Of a DNA stretch of 36,966 nt, positions 13,218-20,008 are shown piece after piece. A program made the position numbers and the translations under genes. Source of the DNA: a virus. Numbering within the stretch: the first letter of the stretch is position 1; each line of letters opens with the position of its first letter. Under the pieces are notes generated by a model. The model saw nothing but the letters and a program-made list of their open reading frames with translations, did no database searches and was not told where the DNA came from. The stretch is from positions 1-36,966 of the IMG/VR virus record IMGVR_UViG_3300028553_000079. One strand, written 5' to 3'.

Positions 13218-15388
13218 TATGAGATAATTTCAGCAAATTGAGCAGCTAGAACCCTATTTGTCTTCTTTGAAGAGGCAAACTTCTTAAAAGCTCGACGAAT
13301 ATCAGAAGCTTTAGCATTAGATGCTACTTCGAATTCTTCATTATCAGTATCAATATAACCCTTTTCAGCTTTCAAAATAAAGTATCTATCGTAACCAATA
13401 GTGTTATCATATGAGACAAACTTATTTGCGTTTGCCTGTTTACGAGCAAGATTTAATTTTTCACAATCGAATGTATTCGTTGCTCTCGTAACCGCATTTC
13501 GGAAAGCATTTGAATTACCTGAAAGATAGTATCCAAGAGTAATACATTGGTGATTTTTACGTAAATTATCAATTAAGTTATCTGTTACTTCACGTTGATT
13601 CTTGGCTTTAATCATTTTATTTTTCAAATCAACTACTATACCATTCGTATCATAATATAAGTTATGATCACGTTTTACATACATGTATTGAGCATCACCA
13701 TCAGTAAGAGTAGTCATAATCACTTTTTGTATATTGTGTTTAGCTCTAAACTGATCTACTAATGTTGACATAACTGTAAGTACTTCATTCAATGGAGTAC
13801 CGCCAAGTTGATCGTATTTACATGATGAAGGACCATGACCAAATAAATTGTGTGATGTTTCGCAGCATTGATTAAACATTTGACGATAAGCTAATGCATA
13901 ATCTTGCTTTGAAAATGAAGACGATAATTGATGCGTTAACATAATTGATCTATGATTAATATCACCTGCAATGAGATTAGTGTATGACTTCTCACGACCA
14001 TCATCGGAATCAATATTTGTAAAGCCATATACATCAAATGGAATGTTTACCTTTTTACAAAACATGGCAAGATTCAAAATCTGCTTTATAACGCTTGGCA
14101 TAACGTTATGCATTGAACCTGAATAGTCGACTAACATAATCATACCGTGAGATTTAGCGTCTGCCAAGCGAGTAACTTTACGGAAGATATCATCACTAAA
14201 CTTATAACTATAAAGCTTTGTAACATCAAGTGATCCTGATTTTGATGTTTGTGAGCGACTATATTGATAAGCTGCCTTACGCATTTCAAACTCTTTACAC
14301 ATAAGGTTAACTGCCTTAGTGTTCTCATCCATAAAGGTTTTATACTGAGCATCTACATTATATTTATCAATACGACTAATCTTTTCAATATGCTCATATC
14401 GCTCTTGACGAGATGATTTTAATAACTCAAATGGTATAAGAATATCTTTTAATTGAGATGAATTCAAACCACGAATTAAACATGGCATTCTATTCTTTTC
14501 GTCAGTATCGAGCAACTTTGATTCGTTATTACGGAATGATGAATCAGTTTCAATATCGTCAATAGAATTAGTTTGAGGTTCAGACTGCTCATTTGACATA
14601 CTTGAGTAAGGGTCTTTATTCTCGTCTAATTTGACTTCCTGTGATTTTTCAGTATTCGATTCGCCTTCCTTATCAGAAGAAAAATCTGAATCCTCAAGAG
14701 AATCGTCAGTAGCTTTCTTTTCAGTTTCACTCTCAATACTATTATCATTGGGTGATTCATTATCGTTGTTTCTTGTTTCTTGGTCATGATGACTGCTATC
14801 GCTTTCTTCAAAAGTAGTGTTCTGTTTGTCGTCTTGCAAACTAAGCATATACTCATAAAGTGCTTTTGAAACACGCACAGTGTCATCCCAAGTTTCTACG
14901 CTCATTGCCATTTCATAATACGGTACTTCACTTTCATAAAACGAAATATCAATGAGGTCTCTTAATTTACTTTTAAGATTTAACCTGTTCATAAAATTCA
15001 TTGCTTGGACATCTTTATCTTTAATTTCAAAGATGTCTTCACTATTCAACTGTGAGTACCCACGTTTAAATGATGCAATTAATCCTGGATACGTACGTTG
15101 AATTAACTTCTCAATACGAATATCTTCAACAACATTAAGAAATGCCTTTGGAATATTCTGCACTTCTGTTTTAGAATCGTGCCAGCCTTCAGCAGGAGTA
15201 TACAATGCATGACCTACTTCATGACCAATCAACAAATCTTGAATATCTTTACCTTTGTCTTTCCACAAAGGTAGACCTAATACTCTATTCTCTACATCAA
15301 AGAAAGCAGTACGATACAAGCCATGCTGTATCGTAATATTTTCACGAGCTAAAAGCTTAGCAAGTGTAGATTTTGAGTTTTGATTCAT
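13217..15388 (-). CDS. VWA-domain protein with HExxH motif (CobT/peptidase-like), partner of the MoxR ATPase
   Basis: A 723-residue protein. Near the N-terminus LLIGHEVGHALYTPAEGW carries an HExxH zinc-type motif at 56-60. The middle (about 200-280) is highly acidic and low-complexity, with runs of Asp, Glu, Ser and Asn, a likely disordered linker. The C-terminal third holds a von Willebrand A domain with MIDAS motif MLVDYSGSMHNVMPS (D421-x-S-x-S), T in QLGGTPLNEVL and MTTLTDGDAQYM. This is the layout of CobT-like partners of MoxR ATPases. The pair probably remodels a protein target; which one is unknown. Own promoter 15416-15444. Confidence 0.8.
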   Translation of the reverse strand: MNQNSKSTLAKLLARENITIQHGLYRTAFFDVENRVLGLPLWKDKGKDIQDLLIGHEVGHALYTPAEGWHDSKTEVQNIPKAFLNVVEDIRIEKLIQRTYPGLIASFKRGYSQLNSEDIFEIKDKDVQAMNFMNRLNLKSKLRDLIDISFYESEVPYYEMAMSVETWDDTVRVSKALYEYMLSLQDDKQNTTFEESDSSHHDQETRNNDNESPNDNSIESETEKKATDDSLEDSDFSSDKEGESNTEKSQEVKLDENKDPYSSMSNEQSEPQTNSIDDIETDSSFRNNESKLLDTDEKNRMPCLIRGLNSSQLKDILIPFELLKSSRQERYEHIEKISRIDKYNVDAQYKTFMDENTKAVNLMCKEFEMRKAAYQYSRSQTSKSGSLDVTKLYSYKFSDDIFRKVTRLADAKSHGMIMLVDYSGSMHNVMPSVIKQILNLAMFCKKVNIPFDVYGFTNIDSDDGREKSYTNLIAGDINHRSIMLTHQLSSSFSKQDYALAYRQMFNQCCETSHNLFGHGPSSCKYDQLGGTPLNEVLTVMSTLVDQFRAKHNIQKVIMTTLTDGDAQYMYVKRDHNLYYDTNGIVVDLKNKMIKAKNQREVTDNLIDNLRKNHQCITLGYYLSGNSNAFRNAVTRATNTFDCEKLNLARKQANANKFVSYDNTIGYDRYFILKAEKGYIDTDNEEFEVASNAKASDIRRAFKKFASSKKTNRVLAAQFAEIIS

Positions 15389-15415
15389 AATATTCCTTAT
15401 TTATTCAATAGAACT

Positions 15416-15444
15416 ATTATACCACTGATCCTGCAGCCTGTACA
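15416..15444 (-). promoter_or_regulatory. Early-type phage promoter for the VWA gene
   Basis: CCTGTACA (TGTACA 15439-15444), 17-bp spacer ending AGTGG, TATAAT 15416-15421. The flank AAAATAGT just before CCTGTACA is the same as at the MoxR promoter. Confidence 0.8.
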
Positions 15445-15457
15445 GGACTATTTTGCA

Positions 15458-15479
15458 ACTGTGTCTAAAATGATACAGT
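15458..15479. repeat. 22-bp palindromic element, inverted copy of 13171-13192
   Basis: Arms ACTGTGTC and GATACAGT around TAAAAT. It is the exact reverse complement of the element near the MoxR promoter and holds nearly the same position, 13 bases beyond the -35 of the VWA promoter. It follows the gp46 stop (15503) by 23 bases. Confidence 0.85.
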
Positions 15480-15502
15480 CTAAGTTATTGATCTATAAGG
15501 GA

Positions 15503-17230
15503 TTATCTTTCAGACTGCATTTGAGAGAAATTATTGTGCTTTTCAAATTTTATTGTTGATCTAAACTTATTATCAAGCAAATCTCCTTTATGCGATATCA
15601 CAAAAATGTTTGTATTATCGCTATCATGGCCGTTAATAATTTTCATTAAGTTATCGATACCGTCGTTATCTAAACTAGAATCAAATGTTTCATCAAGTAC
15701 TAGTAGATTTGTGCTTGTTGAGTTCTTCATACGAGCAATCTGACGCCATGTAAACAATAATGCTAAATCTATTTTCATCTTTTCACCTTCAGAGAATGAA
15801 GAATAATTAAAATTATCACGATGACGAGATTTAATAACTTCATTAAAGTTCTCATCAAGGTGAAACGACACAAAGAAGTCCAGCACATTAAGGTACTTAT
15901 TCACAAGAGTATTCATAACAGGTAGATACTCTTTTACAATCTTTGTTTTAATACCAGTATCTTTTAACATTTCTCCTGCAGCATCATTGTATATACGTTC
16001 TTCTTGTAATTGATTCTTTACATCCGATAGGTTATCTCTTTCAAGCAAGAACTGTTCATACTCCGAATTTGCAACTGAAAGATCTCCAGTCTTACCTTGG
16101 AGTGATGCTATTTCAGTATCGATATTTTGTATTTGTCCATGCAACCGAGAGATTGTGTGATTGTTAATAGACACATTATTGTTTTTCTCTCGTATTTGCT
16201 CCGCAAGAGTAGTGAGCCTTTCAAGAGTCGATTCCAAATCAGCCGACTGGGTATTTGCATCCGCCATTGCCTTTTGTAACTCTTTGACCTTTGACTTTGC
16301 ACAATCAAGTTTCGAGTGTCTAATGTCTGGACTAATATCTTGGGTACATGCCGGGCAACTATGGTTTTCTTCATAGAACTTTGCTTCTTTGACAACTGTG
16401 CCGATTTGTTGTTTGAACTGCGCTTCATATTGCAGTAACGTGGTTTTCTTTGCAGTGTTTCGTTTAATCTCATCATGTAAACCCTTTTGATGTTCAGTAA
16501 TCCAATCATTTAACGTAATGTTTTGCGCATCTAAATCTTTTATCTCAGTCTGTAAAGCAACAATAGAATCGTTCCTTTGTCGGATCTGTTCATCATTCAT
16601 CTCAGTAATATCTTTGATGTACTTCTTCTGAATAGTAACCTTTTCTTTTATAACATCAAGATTATATGTTGCATTCTGAATGAGTTCTTTTAACTTACCT
16701 GACTTTTCCTTTAGAATGTTATTCATCTTACTAAAGATCTGAATATCGAGTAGGTCCTCAATTACCTCACGACGAATGTACGGAGGAAGTTGCATAAAGG
16801 GAATGAACGAAGATGATCCCAATACAACAATCTGATGGAACGATTTATGGTTCAACTTAAGGATGTTCTGCTCAAGGAACTTCTGATAATCTCGTACATC
16901 CGAAGCTTGATTGATCATGTTACCATTCTGCCAAATCTCAAACTTAGTAGGTTTAACACCTCGAACGATCTTAAATTTATGTTGACCTATGTCAAAATCG
17001 ATCTCAACACACATACCTTTATTATTGATAGTGTTTACCAATTGCATCTTATTAATATCACGATGAGCTTTACCAAAAAGACCAAACGACAATGCATCGA
17101 GCATAGTACTTTTTCCACTACCATTTGTACCAACGATAAGCGTCGTAGGACTACGATCTAATTGTACTACAATAGGATTATCACCGGTTGATAAGAAATT
17201 CTGCCATGATATTTTTTTAAAGATAATGAT
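15503..17230 (-). CDS. 46: Recombination/repair exonuclease subunit, SMC-like ATPase (T4 gp46-like), non-AUG start
   Basis: Rad50/SbcC-type ATPase that pairs with gp47 to resect double-strand ends for recombination-dependent replication. Walker A is LIVGTNGSGKSTMLDALSFG near residue 40, the zinc hook SCPACTQDI in mid coiled coil, the signature FSEGEKMKIDLALLF, and Walker B LLVLDETFDSSLD. The first ATG (17104) would cut off Walker A. The frame is open back to a TAG at 17243-17245 and encodes the expected N-terminus IIFKKISWQNFLSTGDNP, yet contains no ATG, GTG or TTG. AGAGGGG precedes ATC 17230 by seven bases and ATT 17227 by ten. I place the start at 17230 (575 aa; T4 has 560). Confidence 0.9.
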   Translation of the reverse strand: MIIFKKISWQNFLSTGDNPIVVQLDRSPTTLIVGTNGSGKSTMLDALSFGLFGKAHRDINKMQLVNTINNKGMCVEIDFDIGQHKFKIVRGVKPTKFEIWQNGNMINQASDVRDYQKFLEQNILKLNHKSFHQIVVLGSSSFIPFMQLPPYIRREVIEDLLDIQIFSKMNNILKEKSGKLKELIQNATYNLDVIKEKVTIQKKYIKDITEMNDEQIRQRNDSIVALQTEIKDLDAQNITLNDWITEHQKGLHDEIKRNTAKKTTLLQYEAQFKQQIGTVVKEAKFYEENHSCPACTQDISPDIRHSKLDCAKSKVKELQKAMADANTQSADLESTLERLTTLAEQIREKNNNVSINNHTISRLHGQIQNIDTEIASLQGKTGDLSVANSEYEQFLLERDNLSDVKNQLQEERIYNDAAGEMLKDTGIKTKIVKEYLPVMNTLVNKYLNVLDFFVSFHLDENFNEVIKSRHRDNFNYSSFSEGEKMKIDLALLFTWRQIARMKNSTSTNLLVLDETFDSSLDNDGIDNLMKIINGHDSDNTNIFVISHKGDLLDNKFRSTIKFEKHNNFSQMQSER

Positions 17231-17247
17231 GATATAGCCCCTCTAAT

Positions 17248-17514
17248 TTAATTTTTACGATTTCGTTCTAAGTTTTTCTTCCATGGTAACATTCGTAAAT
17301 TCTCGATTTTTACCATTTCTTCAATTGGAATATTATTTTCATATCCATGTTTAATTGTAACTATATGATCTAATTGGTATCCATCTTCAACACCGCAAAT
17401 AGTCCTTTTATAATTATTTGGGTTTATGATATCTTTATTTTTTTCATAAACCTTTTGAGAAGCTCTATGTACCTGACCTGCGTAAGATTTATATGCAGGC
17501 GTATATCTTTTCAT
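17248..17514 (-). CDS. Small HNH-family endonuclease-like protein between gp47 and gp46
   Basis: An 88-residue protein. RTICGVEDGYQLDHIVTIKH, then GYENNIPIEEMVKIENLRML and PWKKNLERNRKN give the D-H...N...N pattern of a small HNH nuclease fold without extra DNA-binding repeats. Such minimal HNH proteins are found as free-standing genes in T4-like phages. It separates the two subunits of the gp46/gp47 nuclease (33 bases after gp47, 17 before the gp46 start), as several unrelated small ORFs do in T4. A single Cys means no zinc ribbon. Mobility is plausible but unproven. Confidence 0.7.
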   Translation of the reverse strand: MKRYTPAYKSYAGQVHRASQKVYEKNKDIINPNNYKRTICGVEDGYQLDHIVTIKHGYENNIPIEEMVKIENLRMLPWKKNLERNRKN

Positions 17515-17546
17515 TTTTCCATAATATTAAACGAAATACTATCACT

Positions 17547-18608
17547 CTAAACAATCTCCATGTTTGAAGCTTCTACGTATAATTCACGCATGAGGTGTTT
17601 CATTTTTTCTTTATTAAGTTCTGTTTCAACTGCATCGACATATGAATCAAGTAGTTGAGTTGTATCTTCAACTGAAATGGATTCACTATCAACGTTCTCA
17701 CCCATAAACTCATCAAATGTTTCAGCAATCTTGAGTTCATGTGTATTAGCATGTTGTATTCTCTCAATAAATCGATCAAATAAGAATGCATCAGTTTTGT
17801 TTACTACAACAACTTTTACGAATTTGTCTTCTAATGTTGATACATCATATCCATTATAATCCATTTCCTTGTCATTGTACAGGACTTTTTCAAACATAGT
17901 AATAGGATTACGCACAGGAGTTATCTCACGAGTCTTAGTATCAATCACATGGAAATACTTTGGATCGCCAGCATCGGCCCACGTAAATTCCATTTGTGAT
18001 CCAAGGTAACTAATATTACCTTGTTGAGATTTTGTATGAAAGTGTCCGGTCATTACCATCTCGAATCGATTAAACAATTCAGCTGACATACCGTGAGTAT
18101 TAATGACACCTTTCATCATATCAAATCCTGTTAACTCAAGATGAGCACCTAGCCAATCTGCATCACAGTTTTCAATAAAGCGCACCATTTCGCCATAGTT
18201 CTCATTATTAATCCATGGAACTAATGCAATACGAAGACCATCATAGTCCATGACTCGTGGTTCCATAATGATATTGACGTTAGTTTTAAAGTGACCGAGT
18301 AACTCTTTCAATGAGCAGAGTTCGTTTGTATTCTTGTAATAGACGTCGTGGTTACCTGGAATAATATCCATAGTAATACCCATCTCACGCATCGGTTCAA
18401 GAAACACTTTACGGTTTTGATTTTGAGCTTTAAAGTTTACATATTTACGATGGTCGTAGTAATCCCCAAGGTGTATGATCTGCGTAATTCCATGCTCTTT
18501 AAGATATGGAAAAAAGACATCTCTGTAAAACTTTTCTTGGTACTCAAGGAATATGTCCGAGCTATTTCTAACACCACAATGAGTGTCATTCAGGACTGCA
18601 ATTTTCAT
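17547..18608 (-). CDS. 47: Recombination/repair nuclease subunit, Mre11/SbcD-like phosphoesterase (T4 gp47-like)
   Basis: A 353-residue calcineurin-like phosphoesterase (T4 gp47 is 339). Metal-binding motifs occur in order: LNDTHCGVRN, IIHLGDYYDHRK, IIPGNHDVYYKN, WLGAHLELTG and VMTGHFHTKSQ. It forms the Mre11-Rad50-like complex with gp46. The gene starts five bases after the gp55 stop and is followed by the HNH gene. A close match to the early-type promoter lies inside it at 17853-17881, which could raise HNH and gp46 expression independently of gp47. Confidence 0.96.
   Translation of the reverse strand: MKIAVLNDTHCGVRNSSDIFLEYQEKFYRDVFFPYLKEHGITQIIHLGDYYDHRKYVNFKAQNQNRKVFLEPMREMGITMDIIPGNHDVYYKNTNELCSLKELLGHFKTNVNIIMEPRVMDYDGLRIALVPWINNENYGEMVRFIENCDADWLGAHLELTGFDMMKGVINTHGMSAELFNRFEMVMTGHFHTKSQQGNISYLGSQMEFTWADAGDPKYFHVIDTKTREITPVRNPITMFEKVLYNDKEMDYNGYDVSTLEDKFVKVVVVNKTDAFLFDRFIERIQHANTHELKIAETFDEFMGENVDSESISVEDTTQLLDSYVDAVETELNKEKMKHLMRELYVEASNMEIV
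17853..17881 (-). promoter_or_regulatory. Putative internal early-type promoter within gp47
   Basis: CCTGTACA (TGTACA 17876-17881), exactly 17 bp, then TATAAT at 17853-17858, with TGGAT just before the -10. It matches the intergenic promoters in spacing and even in the AGT before CCTGTACA. It would drive HNH and gp46. The shared octamer makes chance unlikely, though coding constraint can also produce such matches. Confidence 0.55.
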
Positions 18609-18613
18609 TTATA

Positions 18614-19264
18614 TTACCCCATAAACAATTCAATCCCGTTTAAGATCTCATTGCCATTTTCATCTAACTTCTTCTTTTTCTTACCTACACCTTTTACTTT
18701 GATGTTCTCAATCGTAGCAAAATCTTTGAGTGCTTTATCGTGTTCACGAACTCGACCAATGCGATCACGTAGTGAATCAACGAAGTTACGATTCTGACTA
18801 ATCTCAGCACCATTATCTTCATCGTATTGCATGAAGTCTTCAATACCTGATTGTTCAATATAACGGAACTTAATATCCTGTTGTCTCTTTTCTTTACTTA
18901 ATCGACGAAGGAATGCAAAATAACAAATCTGAGTAAAGTATGAGAATGCATTAGGTGTACCTGTACGAGTAGCATAATCAATATCATAGTTAAGAATAGC
19001 TTTTAAACAATTCTCAACCGCATCCATTACCATCTCTTCACGATAAGTGTATCGAATGAAGTTTGACTTATGGGATAACCCTTCAGAGATTTTAAGAAAG
19101 CATTCTGCAATATAGTTAGGTACAATTGGAATCTCAGCTTCATCTTTCTGAGCTTGTCTAACGAGTTTTACATAATCAACAACAGCCAAAGAAAACTGTT
19201 TATTATTAACATAATGTAAAGCTTTCTTCTTTGGAATTGTTATTACTACTTCTTCATTTGTCAT
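18614..19264 (-). CDS. 55: Late-transcription sigma factor (T4 gp55-like)
   Basis: A 216-residue minimal sigma factor (T4 gp55 is 185) that redirects host RNA polymerase to TATAAATA promoters. Recognisable stretches are ALHYVNNKQFSLAVVDYVKL, CFLKISEGLSHKSNFIRYTY, REEMVMDAVENCLKAILNYD and PNAFSYFTQICYFAFLRRLS, equivalent to the sigma region 2 core. The hydrophobic tail GNEILNGIELFMG resembles the clamp-binding C-terminus. I take ATG 19264, just after the upstream stop (TGAAATG) with GAGGA in front; an in-frame start at 19285 would overlap the upstream gene. The TATAAATA boxes in this window are its expected targets. Confidence 0.9.
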   Translation of the reverse strand: MTNEEVVITIPKKKALHYVNNKQFSLAVVDYVKLVRQAQKDEAEIPIVPNYIAECFLKISEGLSHKSNFIRYTYREEMVMDAVENCLKAILNYDIDYATRTGTPNAFSYFTQICYFAFLRRLSKEKRQQDIKFRYIEQSGIEDFMQYDEDNGAEISQNRNFVDSLRDRIGRVREHDKALKDFATIENIKVKGVGKKKKKLDENGNEILNGIELFMG

Positions 19265-19265
19265 T

Positions 19266-19469
19266 TCACCAGTCCTCAGTTCCAACTACTTGAGTAACAA
19301 TTGTTACCGTTTCGTTATCTTTATTTTTAATGTCGTGTTCAATGTCAAGGGTATATCCAATACCTGACGTATCATTCTTAATCAATTTAAAGCTATCAAT
19401 GTTTAAAGTTACGAGAGTATTGAGTAATTCAGTTATGTCTGCTCTGTTTAAAATCATCGTTGAGTCCAT
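19266..19469 (-). CDS. Unknown small phage protein upstream of gp55 (67 aa)
   Basis: MDSTMILNRADITELLNTLV starts a short helix, followed by beta-like TLNIDSFKLIKNDTSGIGYT and ETVTIVTQVVGTEDW. It is not recognised. It is the first gene behind the minus-strand promoter at 19490-19518 and its stop lies one base from the gp55 start, so it belongs to the 55-47-46 transcription unit. Confidence 0.65.
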   Translation of the reverse strand: MDSTMILNRADITELLNTLVTLNIDSFKLIKNDTSGIGYTLDIEHDIKNKDNETVTIVTQVVGTEDW

Positions 19470-19489
19470 GTAGTTTTATTCATACTACT

Positions 19490-19518
19490 ATTATACCACA
19501 GTATGTAGAAAAAAGACA
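19490..19518 (-). promoter_or_regulatory. Early-type promoter for the gp55-gp47 unit, with a weaker -35
   Basis: TATAAT at 19490-19495 preceded by TGTGG, 17-bp spacer, and -35 TGTCTT (19513-19518) within CCTGTCTT. The -10 and flanks match the other promoters; the -35 departs at two positions. Confidence 0.7.
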
Positions 19519-19549
19519 GGATTATTTTAAATTTATTTGCATTTAGCCC

Positions 19550-19578
19550 TGTACAAACCACTGAGATTGTGGTATAAT
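19550..19578 (+). promoter_or_regulatory. Plus-strand early-type promoter facing the late genes
   Basis: CCTGTACA (TGTACA 19550-19555), 17-bp spacer ending TGTGG, TATAAT 19573-19578, all on the plus strand. It is the only such promoter in this orientation. It is divergent from the gp55 promoter and would transcribe antisense to the Sm-like gene and uvsW. A GGAAGGGG ribosome-binding-like sequence follows but leads only to a four-codon frame. Confidence 0.7.
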
Positions 19579-19581
19579 AAA

Positions 19582-19611
19582 GACTAGTCTGTACGGAAGG
19601 GGATATACTAG
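19582..19611 (+). other. Possible leader hairpin downstream of the plus-strand promoter
   Basis: ACTAGT at 19582-19587 and again at 19606-19611 can pair as a six-base stem with GGAAGGGG in the loop. It lies at the expected 5' end of the plus-strand transcript and abuts the stop of the minus-strand Sm-like gene. Confidence 0.35.
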
Positions 19612-19973
19612 TGCAATGTAGTTGACTTAGCACCCGTTGGCTCAAGATCATATTCTTCAAACTCATCTTCGGCTAAATCTTCTTGCTCTCTAAGTTGAAG
19701 TACTAATCGAACATACTTCTCTTTAATATCATTGGCAATCTCAACAGTCGAGATAACATGCATAGGGTTGATTAAGCACTCTTCTCCTTTTGCTAATGGT
19801 TGCCATTGTACAAAGAAGAATGAGAATCCCTTCTCGTTTAATGTAGTAGTTACTTTCATTGGAGAGTGTACAAGTAACATCTTACCTGAGGTGTCAGCAG
19901 AGATATATCCGACTACTTCTTCACCTGAGGATAATTTAACATGTCTAATATTTTCAGCGTCTAACTCAATCAT
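19608..19973 (-). CDS. Second Sm/Lsm-like protein with acidic C-terminus
   Basis: A 121-residue protein. It starts MIELDAENIRHVKLSSGEEV, then GYISADTSGKMLLVHSPMKV and GFSFFFVQWQPLAKGEECLI, consistent with a small five-stranded barrel opening with the same L-x-S-G-E-E turn as the protein at 4468-4776. A helical, acidic tail follows (REQEDLAEDEFEEYDLEPTG). Proteins of this kind next to uvsW are familiar from marine T4-like phages without known function. RNA binding is an inference from the fold. A TATAAATA box lies 28 bases upstream of the ATG, with AATAGGA as the ribosome binding site. The plus-strand promoter at 19550 points into it. Confidence 0.55.
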   Translation of the reverse strand: MIELDAENIRHVKLSSGEEVVGYISADTSGKMLLVHSPMKVTTTLNEKGFSFFFVQWQPLAKGEECLINPMHVISTVEIANDIKEKYVRLVLQLREQEDLAEDEFEEYDLEPTGAKSTTLH

Positions 19974-20000
19974 TTAAATCCTATTGTTCATGTATACTAT

Positions 20001-20008
20001 TATTTATA
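20001..20008 (-). promoter_or_regulatory. Late promoter before the second Sm-like gene
   Basis: Exact minus-strand TATAAATA, overlapping the end of uvsW. It sits within an inverted repeat, ACTATTA (19996-20002) and TAATAGT (20007-20013). Confidence 0.55.
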
